NCBI GenBank assembly: GCA_964384205.1
Contig: CAYLKS010000027.1
Location: 1 to 37,417 of the forward strand
DNA: 37,417 bases
Direction of reading: 5' to 3'
Source of the DNA: CAYLKS01 sp964384205 [NCBI: uncultured bacterium]
GTDB taxonomy: Bacteria > JAGOEH01
Shown here: piece by piece, positions 21,718-30,489 of the stretch
Layout: each line of letters starts with the position of its first letter
Position numbering within the stretch: position 1 is the first letter of the stretch
Notes under the pieces: model-generated
Databases searched by the model: none
Told to the model about the DNA's origin: nothing
Seen by the model: the letters and a program-made list of their open reading frames with translations, nothing else
Translations under genes and position numbers: made by a program

Positions 21718-24513
21718 TTATTTTAACAATATCATTTTTTTTATTTTACTTAAATCTCCTATATCTAATTTATAAAAATATATTCCCGATGGGTTATTAG
21801 CTAAATTAACCTTTATTTTATTTATTCCATTCTGAACCTTTATTTTTTTATTGTAAACCATTTGTCCTAAAATATTATAAATAGATAATACTCCGTAGGT
21901 ATTATTATTTGAATTAAATATTATTGTAGTACTATTATTAAAAGGATTAAGATAATTTTTGAAAATCTCAAAATTTTGGTTAACTGCACTTTCTTTAATT
22001 CCAGTTTGAACAATATAAGAAGGTGGATGCCCTATCCAGCAATTGGTTATCCAAACAGAATCATTCTCAATTGTGCTTTCATTATGGATTTTAAATAATT
22101 GAACATTAGCTATATCAAATCCTTCATCAAAATAAAAAGAATTTAAAGGAATAGAAATCGAATGCCATATTCCATCAAACGCTTTTTTATCAATCAAATA
22201 ACTTGCTTTCTTGCCCTCATTATCAACAAAAATTACCTTAATAGATTCATAGCTTTTTTTTGACTTAATATCTAAAAAAAGAGTATCTCTCCTAAAAATC
22301 TCTGATAAATCTGCATTCTCAACAAATTTCCATAAAACACTGCTTTGTCTATTTGAATTTTTATAGATCCATACAATAGCTTTTCTTCCATTCTCTCCTG
22401 GGATATTTTGAATGCCAGAAGAAAAATGTGAATTAAAAAAACCTGTCTTGAAACCAAAACCATAATCAAATCCCGTAAAAAATACCAACGGAGAGATAGC
22501 CTTAGGGTATTTATCAGGTTTGCCAAACCAAATATCGGATAAATATATTCGAATATTTTTATTTTTATTATTATACCAAAATGCCAATTTATCAATATTA
22601 GAAAAATCAAATCCATCTTTAATGTTCCAATTTTCAAGCTTTAATAAATATGATTGCCATTTATTAATAGAAGAAAAATCTGAAAAATCCAAAGATGTAA
22701 AAAATCTTTTGTTATCACTATCAACAAAACCTATAAATAAAGTATCAACAGGCTTGTTAACTTTAATATAAAAGGATAACTCCAAATTTTCTAATATTGT
22801 GTTCCAGAAAAAATAATTTCGCACATCCCAATAAAGCATAGTATAATCAGAATTAGTATTAGATTCCCATAACAAGGCATTTGAACCAGGTCTATACCCA
22901 TAGGCTTTATATAAACCAGAATTTTCTGAAGCATTTATAAATTCAAATTTATCCAAAAAACCTCCATTTTCATTAGAAAAAAGAGGGACAGAAAAAAGTC
23001 TAAAATAAATATCATTATAAGACAGATAATTAAAATGATATAACACTCTATTGTAAAAATCATTATAATCTTTACTTTCTTCAGGTGTCCATAAAATTTC
23101 ACTCAAAGCCAACAATCGTGGAAACAATTGATATTCTGCTTTCTGATTCGATGCAACATATTCAGTCCACAAACACGCTTCACCACCTAATATATATTTT
23201 ACTTTATCAATTGGAAGTTCAGGAGGTACTGGATTAAAATTATAAATATGTTGCAAAGAATTATCATTTTCTTCCATATTAAAATATAAATAATTAATGG
23301 GAGACATTATTACATAATGGTTATTATTTGCTGCTTCAATACCACCGTTAATACCTCTCCATGATTGCACAATAGCATTATCCGCAAGACCTCCCTCCAG
23401 AATTTCATCCCATCCAATAATATATTTCCCTTTTGAATTAACAAAATTTTCAATTCTTTTTATAAAATAACTCTGAAGTTCATGCTCATCTGCCAGATTT
23501 TCATCTTTTATCCTCTGTTGACACTTCGGACAATAATGCCATCTATCTTTTGGCACTTCATCACCACCAATATGAATATACTTTGATGGAAATAACTCCA
23601 TAACCTCACTTAAAATATTTTCCAGGAACATAAATGTACTATCATTACCAGCACAATATACATCTTTGAATATCCCCCAGGTAGTAGGTACACTAAAAGG
23701 ACCACCTGTACAGGAATATTGCGGATATGATGCAAGTGCGGCAAGAGAATGGCCTGGCATCTCAATTTCAGGAATAACCTCTATACATTTTCTCTTTGCA
23801 TATTCTATTACCTCTTTTATTTCATTTTGAGAATAAAAACCACCGTATAAAGTGTCATGCTCAATTCTATACGAACCAATTTCAGTTAATTTGGGATATC
23901 TTTTTATCTCAATTCTCCACCCATGGTCATCTGTTAAATGCCAATGAAATTTATTCAATTTATATAATGCCATCATATCAATATATTTTTTAATAAAATC
24001 TATTGAAAAAAAATGCCTTGAAACATCAAAATGCATACCTCTCCATAAAAAATTTGGGTAATCTTCTATGTTCATACATTGCAACTTAATATAAGGTTTT
24101 CCCCAATCTATAAGTTGATAAAAAGTCATAAATCCATAAAACACACCTGGTACACTATCTGCTTTAATAAAAATAGTATCTTCAGTAACAGTGAGTAAAT
24201 ATCCCTCAGATTTTAAATCTATATCAATATCATTCCCCATTACTTTAATAGTTTTACCTGCTTTGTTATAATTCACAACTATAACAAGATCCAAAATAGA
24301 ATCCAGCTTTTCTATAAAATCATTTATGATATTATATAAATCACTATTCCAAAAACTGCATTGCAAAGAATCAAATGCAATATTAATAGTATCTGCAGCA
24401 AAAAATTCATTAGAAAGATAATCTATATGCACTGGCTTTGGAATAATATTTACCTCATCACCATAAGAAAAGTTAATTAAAAAAATTAATAAACTAAACA
24501 CCAATTTCTTCAT
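21718..24513 (-). CDS. Secreted beta-N-acetylhexosaminidase (GH20) with accessory beta domains and C-terminal sorting domain
   Basis: 931 residues. Signal peptide 1-18. Residues about 20-150 are the GH20b domain (IIPKPVHIDYLSNEF, PGVFYGFMTFYQLI). The catalytic barrel (about 155-490) shows RGMHFDVSRHFF, KFHWHLTDDHGWRIEIKRYP, VIPEIEMPGHSLAALASYP, and KYIHIGGDEVPKDRW with the catalytic D318-E319 pair, plus WDEILEGG and GGEACLWTE. Two beta-sandwich, carbohydrate-binding-like regions follow (about 530-690 and 690-840). The end (NYLNPFNNSTTIIF..., NPSGIYFYK, IKKMILLK) is the sorting domain. The enzyme removes terminal GlcNAc/GalNAc by substrate-assisted catalysis, which complements the sialidase 4.5 kb away. 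It is the last gene of the lpdA operon, with AAGG before the ATG. Confidence 0.95.
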   Translation of the reverse strand: MKKLVFSLLIFLINFSYGDEVNIIPKPVHIDYLSNEFFAADTINIAFDSLQCSFWNSDLYNIINDFIEKLDSILDLVIVVNYNKAGKTIKVMGNDIDIDLKSEGYLLTVTEDTIFIKADSVPGVFYGFMTFYQLIDWGKPYIKLQCMNIEDYPNFLWRGMHFDVSRHFFSIDFIKKYIDMMALYKLNKFHWHLTDDHGWRIEIKRYPKLTEIGSYRIEHDTLYGGFYSQNEIKEVIEYAKRKCIEVIPEIEMPGHSLAALASYPQYSCTGGPFSVPTTWGIFKDVYCAGNDSTFMFLENILSEVMELFPSKYIHIGGDEVPKDRWHYCPKCQQRIKDENLADEHELQSYFIKRIENFVNSKGKYIIGWDEILEGGLADNAIVQSWRGINGGIEAANNNHYVIMSPINYLYFNMEENDNSLQHIYNFNPVPPELPIDKVKYILGGEACLWTEYVASNQKAEYQLFPRLLALSEILWTPEESKDYNDFYNRVLYHFNYLSYNDIYFRLFSVPLFSNENGGFLDKFEFINASENSGLYKAYGYRPGSNALLWESNTNSDYTMLYWDVRNYFFWNTILENLELSFYIKVNKPVDTLFIGFVDSDNKRFFTSLDFSDFSSINKWQSYLLKLENWNIKDGFDFSNIDKLAFWYNNKNKNIRIYLSDIWFGKPDKYPKAISPLVFFTGFDYGFGFKTGFFNSHFSSGIQNIPGENGRKAIVWIYKNSNRQSSVLWKFVENADLSEIFRRDTLFLDIKSKKSYESIKVIFVDNEGKKASYLIDKKAFDGIWHSISIPLNSFYFDEGFDIANVQLFKIHNESTIENDSVWITNCWIGHPPSYIVQTGIKESAVNQNFEIFKNYLNPFNNSTTIIFNSNNNTYGVLSIYNILGQMVYNKKIKVQNGINKIKVNLANNPSGIYFYKLDIGDLSKIKKMILLK

Positions 24514-24538
24514 CTTATCCGACCTTATTTTAAAAAAA

Positions 24539-25795
24539 TTATGTTTTTAATTTTTTCTTTTTTGCAGCTGGAAATAAAATATTATTTAAAATTAATCTAT
24601 AACCAGGAGAGTTTTTATATAAAGATAAATCTGTTGGAGGATCTCCTACAAAATGTCTATAATCCTCAGGATCATGTCCGCCTAAAAATGCAAAAAAACC
24701 TTTACCAATATTTCCATAAATATATTTTACAATATTTGTCCCTTCCTGTTTTCCCAATATAACTACATAAGGTTTAATAAATTCTTCATAAAAAGCAGTT
24801 GTTTGTCCCATAAATCCTTTTATAATACTTGTATGATCTTGAGTTAACATTGTCGGTATTGGATCAAATTTTGCAGAAAAATCAAATAATTTAAAAGCAT
24901 CAGCTTCCGGGCCTTTTAACCCTATCCCTCTATCAGGTGTTGTATCAATAGATGAATGTTTATAAACATACGGATTGGTATAAATTGAAAAATTATAAAA
25001 AGCGAAACACTGATCAAATTTTAATTTTGCCTTATAATTAGGATCAATAGGATCATGATCAAATGGTGTATCACAAATATCCGTATTACGAGCAGCAAGA
25101 GCGACATCAAAAGTCTCTGTTGCAGAACACATCGCAAATAAAAAACCACCGTTTAAAACAAAACGCCTAATCTCTTCAACAACTGCAAGTTTCAATTTAG
25201 AAACCTTCTTAAACCCCAAACTATGGGCAAGCTTTTCCGATTCTAACTGCTGATTTATATACCACGGTTCTCTTCCATAAGTAGCCCAAAATTTACCATA
25301 TTGACCTGTAAAATCCTCATGATGCAAATGTAACCAATCATAATTTTCTAAAACACCGTTCAATACCTCTTCATCAAATATCTTATCATATTTTATCTTT
25401 ATATAATCCAACACTAATGTTACAGCATCATCCCATGGCTGACTATTCGGAGGAGTATAAACTGCAATTCTTGGTGCCTTCTCAAGCTCCATAACATCCA
25501 TATTATTTTGCTCAATTGTTGCCAATATCTTTGAATAATCACTCCCTGAAATCTTTTCAAAACTTACTCCCAATTCATAACATCTATTGGCAATAGATTC
25601 ATTATCAGGACATAAAAATGAACCACCTCTATAATTCAATAACCACCTAACTTTAAAACCTTGCTGTAAAGACCAATAAACAACACCATAAGCACGTAAA
25701 TGATCCTTTTGTTTTAAATCCATATTTATCAATAAATAATCACATAATGCCAAATTATAAAATACTACTAAAAAAATTACTATTTTTTTTATCAT
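24539..25795 (-). CDS. Exported 'asparagine synthetase B-like' family protein, unknown function
   Basis: 418 residues. Signal peptide 1-18 (ends NLALCD). The opening YLLINMDLKQKDHLRAYGVV and VRWLLNYRGGSFLC are typical of a conserved FCB-group family often labelled asparagine synthetase B. I see no N-terminal Cys nucleophile and no PP-loop of true AsnB, so that name is misleading. The fold looks like a class I glutamine amidotransferase/ThuA-type domain: RIAVYTPPNSQPWDDAV, YDWLHLHHEDFTGQYG, and the elbow GGFLFAMCSATETFDVALAA (about 216-235), then a conserved GKGFFAFLGGHDPEDY (about 370-385). Probably periplasmic or surface. The operon with GH20 suggests an envelope or glycan role. GAAGGG precedes the ATG. 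Confidence 0.6.
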   Translation of the reverse strand: MIKKIVIFLVVFYNLALCDYLLINMDLKQKDHLRAYGVVYWSLQQGFKVRWLLNYRGGSFLCPDNESIANRCYELGVSFEKISGSDYSKILATIEQNNMDVMELEKAPRIAVYTPPNSQPWDDAVTLVLDYIKIKYDKIFDEEVLNGVLENYDWLHLHHEDFTGQYGKFWATYGREPWYINQQLESEKLAHSLGFKKVSKLKLAVVEEIRRFVLNGGFLFAMCSATETFDVALAARNTDICDTPFDHDPIDPNYKAKLKFDQCFAFYNFSIYTNPYVYKHSSIDTTPDRGIGLKGPEADAFKLFDFSAKFDPIPTMLTQDHTSIIKGFMGQTTAFYEEFIKPYVVILGKQEGTNIVKYIYGNIGKGFFAFLGGHDPEDYRHFVGDPPTDLSLYKNSPGYRLILNNILFPAAKKKKLKT

Positions 25796-25812
25796 TTTTT
25801 ACCCTTCTTTTT

Positions 25813-26682
25813 TTAATTTATAATAGTAACACATATATCCTTCTTTATCAAGTATTTTTTATTTAAAAACATTATCTCTATATGAAAAAGATATAAACCA
25901 TTATCTAATTTTTTATTATTTATTTTGCCATCCCATATTATATGATAATAATTATAAACATCAGCACCCGAATTAATCCAGCCCTTCAAATTCCCCTGTA
26001 TGTCAAAAACAGCATATCGAATAATTCCTTTATCATCTATTGAACTCACCTCTATATCCAAATTTTTATTTTCTTTATATACAATAATATCATTTTCAAC
26101 ATTAAATATAGAACTACTTTCCCTGCTAATACTATAAATACTATTAACTCTACCGGGAGTACATCCATTTATATCTTTACAAATACCCCAATTATCATTA
26201 ACAAAATTATTATTATATGGATTAATTTTTTCCCAGCTTAAACCATCACCGGGATCAAAATCCCAACAAAATTGTTCGATCAATTCATTTCTTAAATACA
26301 AAAAAACACAATCATTCTCAGATTTTAAAGTATTTCCAATCGTTTTATCATTCGCTATGGTTATAATGACAACACTATCAGGAATAGATAAAGGATTTTC
26401 TTCCATTGGATAATCTGGATCTAATAATAAAGCATAATGCCCCGGTAAAACCATACTATTTGTTCTACCAGGGAATAACTTTATAATATCATTGGTGTCA
26501 GCTAAATCTGTAACCCTGTAATTCAAAATATCAATAGTATCATTTCCATTATTGAAAAACTCAATAAATTCTAAATAAGAATATGTTCTATCTGAACCCG
26601 CTACATTACAATAAACTTCATTTAAAACTAAACGAGCAAATAAAGAAACCGGGATAAAAAAAAACAATAAAAATCTTATCAT
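25813..26682 (-). CDS. Secreted lamin-tail-domain protein with FlgD-like C-terminal Ig domain
   Basis: 289 residues. Signal peptide 1-16. Residues about 17-185 are a lamin-tail (LTD) Ig-like domain: LVLNEVYCN, YLEFIEFFNNGNDTIDILNY, MVLPGHYALLL, GLSWEKINPYNN and the closing GCTPGRVNSI. Residues about 205-289 resemble the FlgD Ig-like domain (YAVFDIQGNLKGWIN..., HIIWDGKINNKKLDNGLYLF). It is probably a cell-surface structural or adhesion protein. Its ATG overlaps the lpdA stop by 4 bases (ATGA), which indicates coupling. Confidence 0.8.
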   Translation of the reverse strand: MIRFLLFFFIPVSLFARLVLNEVYCNVAGSDRTYSYLEFIEFFNNGNDTIDILNYRVTDLADTNDIIKLFPGRTNSMVLPGHYALLLDPDYPMEENPLSIPDSVVIITIANDKTIGNTLKSENDCVFLYLRNELIEQFCWDFDPGDGLSWEKINPYNNNFVNDNWGICKDINGCTPGRVNSIYSISRESSSIFNVENDIIVYKENKNLDIEVSSIDDKGIIRYAVFDIQGNLKGWINSGADVYNYYHIIWDGKINNKKLDNGLYLFHIEIMFLNKKYLIKKDICVTIIN

Positions 26683-28073
26683 CCCTTTGGAATATGGATT
26701 GGAAAACCTATTGATAATTCTGCTGTTTCTTTGATAATCTCAGATAAAGTAGGATGAGCAAAAATAGATTCTCCTATCTTATCTATTGTTAATTGATTAT
26801 CAATAGCAATAACAAAATATCCAATCAATTCTGTTGCTTCTGGACCAATAATCTTCGCCGAGACAATCTTCTTTGTAATAGCATCATAACTCAGCTTCAC
26901 AAAACCGCTATAATCATCAATTGCAATAGCTTTTCCAATAGCTTGATACGGAAATTTTACTGTTTTTATTTTTTCTGGCTGAATATCTAAATCTTTTACA
27001 CTAACACTTGCATATTGTGGTGATGAATATACACAAGCTGGTACTACTTTTTTATCTGAAAATTGATGACCTTTAAGGAATTCAACAACTCTTATTCCTT
27101 CAAAAGATGCAACATGAGCAAGCTGAGGTGTATTAATAATATCTCCAATCGCAAAAATATTACTTACAGTTGTTTGATAATTATTATCCACCACTACGAA
27201 TCCATTTTCCACCTGAATTCCAATTTTCTCATAATCAATACATTCTAAATTAGGCTTTCGACCTATCGAAAGCAAAACTTTATCTGTAACTATCTCAAAA
27301 ATATCTCCCTCTATTTTTTTAATAGATAAAGTAACTTTTCCATTATTTATACTAACATCATTGACTATATGGGAAGTATAAATTTTAACTCCCATCTTCT
27401 TTAATTCTTTGGCTAAAAATTCTGCCATCTCTTCATCTTCTGCTGGTAATATATGCTCCATCATTTCAATAATAGAAACTTTAACCCCTACCGATGCCCA
27501 AATATAAGCAAATTCAATACCAATAACTCCGCCACCAATTATTACAATATGCTCTGGCAATTCTTTCAAAAGTAAAGCATCATTACTTGAAAGAATAAAT
27601 TTACCATCAAAAGCTATATTAGGAATGCTTTTAGGAGAAGAACCTGTTGCTAAAATTAAATTATCAAATTCTATAATTTGTTCATCCACTCCATTTCTTA
27701 CTTTTATATGAGTATTCTCTTCTAAAAAACCTGTTCCTCTTATTATATCTACATTATTTTTCTTAAGTAAAAACTCCACTCCTTTTGATAATCTATTCGC
27801 TACAGATCTACTTTTATCAATAATTTTAGCAAAATTTATCTCAGGTACTTCTGTAAAAATACCAAACTTTTTACTTTTTTTTATCTTATTATAAGTATCA
27901 ATATAATTGATTATCGTTTTTGTAGGGATACAACCTATGTTCAAACATACCCCACCTACACTATCTTTTTCAATAATTGCTGTTTTTAATCCAACTTGAG
28001 CTCCTCTAATAGCAGCAACATATCCCCCAGGCCCACTACCTAAAACAACAAGATCATATTTTTTATTGCTCAT
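26679..28073 (-). CDS. lpdA: Dihydrolipoyl dehydrogenase
   Basis: 464 residues, the usual length. FAD-binding motif VLGSGPGGYVAAIRGAQ (about 10-27), redox disulfide GGVCLNIGCIPTK (C43/C48), NAD-binding IIGGGVIGIEFAYIWASVGV (about 178-197), FAD motif IFAIGDII, and the catalytic HP dyad at FAHPTLSE (H440). The enzyme reoxidises dihydrolipoamide in 2-oxoacid dehydrogenase or glycine-cleavage complexes and produces NADH. No E1, E2 or GcvH gene is near; instead it heads an operon of three exported proteins. AAGGAG precedes the ATG. Confidence 0.96.
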   Translation of the reverse strand: MSNKKYDLVVLGSGPGGYVAAIRGAQVGLKTAIIEKDSVGGVCLNIGCIPTKTIINYIDTYNKIKKSKKFGIFTEVPEINFAKIIDKSRSVANRLSKGVEFLLKKNNVDIIRGTGFLEENTHIKVRNGVDEQIIEFDNLILATGSSPKSIPNIAFDGKFILSSNDALLLKELPEHIVIIGGGVIGIEFAYIWASVGVKVSIIEMMEHILPAEDEEMAEFLAKELKKMGVKIYTSHIVNDVSINNGKVTLSIKKIEGDIFEIVTDKVLLSIGRKPNLECIDYEKIGIQVENGFVVVDNNYQTTVSNIFAIGDIINTPQLAHVASFEGIRVVEFLKGHQFSDKKVVPACVYSSPQYASVSVKDLDIQPEKIKTVKFPYQAIGKAIAIDDYSGFVKLSYDAITKKIVSAKIIGPEATELIGYFVIAIDNQLTIDKIGESIFAHPTLSEIIKETAELSIGFPIHIPKG

Positions 28074-28105
28074 ATAAAACTCCTTTCAGTTTAAATACAA
28101 ATTAA

Positions 28106-28134
28106 TATTTAAAAAAAATACAAATATATGTCAA
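28106..28134 (-). promoter_or_regulatory. Promoter of the lpdA-GH20 operon
   Basis: Minus strand TTGACA (28134-28129), 17-base spacer, TAAATA (28111-28106). The predicted start is near 28099, with a 26-base leader that includes AAGGAG. Confidence 0.7.
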
Positions 28135-28194
28135 GAAAGTTTATAAAAAATCTAATTGCCAAAATAAATATTAAAAATTTTTACTATGAAAAAA

Positions 28195-29061
28195 CTATAA
28201 CTTTATATTTTTTTTAAATCTCTTCTTTCTAAAATCCAAAATATCTTTATTCACATCTGACAACTTCTTCAATTCAGAATTTATAATACGAATTCTATCT
28301 TTCTTATTTCTATGTGCTTTATAATGACCTTTCAAATTGTTCGGTAATTTTTTTATAATATTAACAAAAGCTAAAGGAGAATATCCTGCATTATTTACAA
28401 TTCTAATTCCCAATTTATCCGCTTTATCTTCCTGCTTTCTACTATATCCATTTAAAATGGCTTTTGTTACTATACCAGAAATATCATTAAAAATATTAGT
28501 AAGTTTTGCAAATTTTTCTTTGTCTTTTGTAACTTTTTCCATAGTAAAATCCACAATACTTTTTATAGCCTCTATTTTTTTCGTTTTAGAAATTGAGTTT
28601 ATTGCATCTTTATTGCAAATATGTGCTATCTCATGTGCCAATACAGCCGCTAATTCATCCTCATTATCACATAATTTCAATAATGCTTTTGTTATAAAAA
28701 TATGACCTCCAGGGGTTGCATAAGCATTAATATTTTTTTCATCATTTAATACTAAAAAGTAATATCCATTATACAAATAAGGTCTTGGTGATTCTAAAAC
28801 AAGAGAATTGCCAACCATATTAACATATTGTGTTACTTGTTTATCAGTATATAAGCCATACTTGGTAATTATATATGCTGCAGCTGAACGACCAATATAA
28901 TATTCCTCTTCTGGTGTAAAATCTCTAACTGCATCATAACTTTTTTTAACAACATTTACTGTTTTTTTTAAATTATCATTTTCTGCTATCTTCTTTAACT
29001 TATCTGTACTAATACATGTAAATAAGAAAAATAACAACATTATAAAAATATAATTCCTCAT
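28195..29061 (-). CDS. M48-family zinc metalloprotease, lipoprotein
   Basis: 288 residues. Signal peptide with possible lipobox LFTC (Cys16). The domain order is that of LoiP/YcaL/BepA-like periplasmic M48 peptidases: YIGRSAAAYIITKYGLY, YVNMVGNSLV, NAYATPGGHIFITKALLK, then the zinc site HEIAH (143-147) in LAAVLAHEIAHIC and the third ligand Glu in SRKQEDKADKLGIRIV (about 216). There is no TPR tail as in BepA. The enzyme is expected to act in quality control of the periplasm or outer membrane. The start overlaps the upstream SH3 gene by 4 bases. Confidence 0.9.
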   Translation of the reverse strand: MRNYIFIMLLFFLFTCISTDKLKKIAENDNLKKTVNVVKKSYDAVRDFTPEEEYYIGRSAAAYIITKYGLYTDKQVTQYVNMVGNSLVLESPRPYLYNGYYFLVLNDEKNINAYATPGGHIFITKALLKLCDNEDELAAVLAHEIAHICNKDAINSISKTKKIEAIKSIVDFTMEKVTKDKEKFAKLTNIFNDISGIVTKAILNGYSRKQEDKADKLGIRIVNNAGYSPLAFVNIIKKLPNNLKGHYKAHRNKKDRIRIINSELKKLSDVNKDILDFRKKRFKKNIKL

Positions 29062-29525
29062 TTTTGACCTACCTTCTTAAATTCACATAATTTTCCGTTT
29101 TTTCTAAATACAATACCAGTTTCAATAAAATTATCAATTTTAGCCAATTTTTCCCCAATATCAAGTAGATCAAATCGCAACTCCTTATGTTCTAATTTGT
29201 AATTTTTTTCAACTATTTCATTAAATCCCTTTGTTGCTGCTGTAATTTCAGATGCTGACGCCTGCTTTTTTGTCTTCCCTAAAATAACAATCTTATTAGA
29301 AGTAAAAGATGATTTATGTAACCACCCTTGTATATGCCCAAACTTAATTTTGTAATATGCACCTTTTTTCTCTAACAATGTAACTTTTTCGCCATAATCC
29401 AATTCTGCAACTTTTTTAGCAAATAAATTGGGTTTCTCCAAAACAAAAGCTTTTTTTATAGAAATATAACCATCATTAGCATAAGTACTTACAAACAAAA
29501 ATAATATAAATATAAATTTTTTCAT
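29058..29525 (-). CDS. Exported SH3-domain protein
   Basis: 155 residues from the ATG at 29525, 8 bases after GGAGG (an ATG two codons earlier is only 2 bases away). Signal peptide (about 1-17, ends STYAND). A bacterial SH3 domain at about 20-80 (AFVLEKPNLFAKKVAELDYGEKV, YYKIKFGHIQGWLHKSS) usually binds peptidoglycan or peptide stems. The C-terminal part (KKQASASEITAATKGFNE...) is helical and matches the tail often seen in exported SH3 proteins paired with M48 proteases. It is translationally coupled to the M48 gene, so the two likely act together. Confidence 0.8.
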   Translation of the reverse strand: MKKFIFILFLFVSTYANDGYISIKKAFVLEKPNLFAKKVAELDYGEKVTLLEKKGAYYKIKFGHIQGWLHKSSFTSNKIVILGKTKKQASASEITAATKGFNEIVEKNYKLEHKELRFDLLDIGEKLAKIDNFIETGIVFRKNGKLCEFKKVGQK

Positions 29526-29627
29526 AGCCATTTCCTCCTTCTTATATATATCTTACAAATATATTTTAAATAATCAACTATTTTTTCTCCCCCTGAGCTT
29601 CAAAAAAGAAATAATACAGAAAATATC

Positions 29628-29656
29628 TTGACAAATAAAGAAAAAAATAATTTATT
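29628..29656 (+). promoter_or_regulatory. Promoter of fumarase beta, predicted leaderless
   Basis: TTGACA (29628-29633), 17-base spacer, TTTATT (29651-29656); an alternative -10 is TATTAA with spacing 19. The -35 first base is exactly 35 bases before the ATG at 29663. No Shine-Dalgarno is present (only A and T in the last 22 bases). Confidence 0.6.
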
Positions 29657-29662
29657 AAAATT

Positions 29663-30181
29663 ATGAATGAAATAAAAATACCAAACAAAGAGAAAATATT
29701 GAATACATTAAAGGCTGGCACTCATATTAATTTAAAGGGTGAGATATTAGTTGCCAGAGATCAGGCACATAAAAAAATAATTGAGTCATTAAAGACACAT
29801 AAAGCATTAAAAGAGATCTTAAAGAACCAATTAATTTTTTATATGGGACCTTCCCCTGCTCCACCATTTAAAAAAATAGGCTCAGCAGGGCCTACTACAT
29901 CTTCCAGAATGGATAAATTTGTCCTACCATTATTAGAAAATGGTATAAAAGGATTCATCGGGAAAGGCAAACGCGATCCATCATTAATAAAATATTTTCA
30001 ACAATATAAAGCTATATATCTAATAACTTATGGCGGATTGGCAGCTTTATTGTCAAATAAAATAACCGATTACACTATAATCGATTACCCGGAATTAGGC
30101 ACAGAAGCTTTAGCTAAAATTTATGTTAAAAATTTTCCAGCTATAGTAGCCATAGATATATTTGGAAACTCTATATATTAA
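29663..30181 (+). CDS. Class I fumarate hydratase (or tartrate dehydratase) beta subunit
   Basis: 172 residues, normal for a stand-alone beta subunit. Recognisable motifs: LKAGTHINLKGEILVARDQAHKK (about 15-37), FYMGPSPAP (about 59-67), the substrate loop SAGPTTSSRMD (about 73-83), GFIGKGKRDPS and YGGLAALLSNKI. It pairs with the alpha subunit at 31748-32587 to make the oxygen-sensitive [4Fe-4S] enzyme converting fumarate and malate. The subunits are usually adjacent; here they are 1.6 kb apart and face each other. Tartrate dehydratase cannot be excluded by sequence. Confidence 0.92.
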   Translation: MNEIKIPNKEKILNTLKAGTHINLKGEILVARDQAHKKIIESLKTHKALKEILKNQLIFYMGPSPAPPFKKIGSAGPTTSSRMDKFVLPLLENGIKGFIGKGKRDPSLIKYFQQYKAIYLITYGGLAALLSNKITDYTIIDYPELGTEALAKIYVKNFPAIVAIDIFGNSIY

Positions 30182-30276
30182 TATATTCTAATTAATATGT
30201 GCTAAAAAAAACTCATTTTTTAATATAAAAATGCATCCCAAATCTTTAATTGATTGATATACAAAATATTATAAAG

Positions 30277-30293
30277 TTGGCATATTAAATGCA
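30277..30293 (+). promoter_or_regulatory. Sigma-54-like (-24/-12) promoter
   Basis: TTGGCATATTAAATGCA: GG at 30279-30280 and GC at 30291-30292 are separated by exactly 10 bases, and the context TTGGCA...TGCA matches the sigma-54 consensus TGGCAC-N5-TTGCA closely. The expected start near 30304 leaves a 20-base leader with a good ribosome site before the ATG at 30324. No sigma-70 -10 box is correctly spaced from the same TTGGCA. Confidence 0.45.
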
Positions 30294-30323
30294 GTATTAT
30301 TCTATGAAAAAAAGGAGTGAATT

Positions 30324-30452
30324 ATGTTCGTATTAATAGTAATTACAGGTTTTTTGGTTTCAGCCAGCATCATCTTCAGTGTATTCTATTTAAATAGAAT
30401 ATTAAAAAAATTTATCTTAAAAATGAACAATGACTTGACAATTTCAAATTAA
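30324..30452 (+). CDS. 42-residue single-pass membrane peptide
   Basis: A short gene with a very good ribosome site, AGGAG 7 bases before the ATG. The product begins MFVLIVITGFLVSASIIFSV, a hydrophobic helix (about 2-24), followed by a basic tail (LNRILKKFILKMNND). The positive-inside rule puts the C-terminus in the cytoplasm. I recognise no family. It lies between fumarase beta and a small secreted protein, with a sigma-54-like site upstream, and its final codons contain the TTGACA of the next promoter. Confidence 0.6.
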   Translation: MFVLIVITGFLVSASIIFSVFYLNRILKKFILKMNNDLTISN

Positions 30453-30462
30453 TTAATATATT
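30435..30462 (+). promoter_or_regulatory. Promoter of 30490..30945
   Basis: TTGACA (30435-30440), 16-base spacer, TATATT (30457-30462); TATTAT (spacing 18) also fits. Leader of about 20-25 bases with GGAG before the ATG. The -35 lies inside the end of the 42-residue gene. Confidence 0.55.
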
Positions 30463-30489
30463 ATAATTAAACAAGCAAGGAGTGGTACA

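Noticed and set aside
24539-25795. True asparagine synthetase B.
   Set aside because: It has a signal peptide and neither the N-terminal Cys of a Ntn amidotransferase nor a PP-loop.
30182-30240. A-run/T-run hairpin after fumarase beta as a terminator.
   Set aside because: The stem is A/T only with the loop CTCA and no GC pairs; it is not distinguishable from background.
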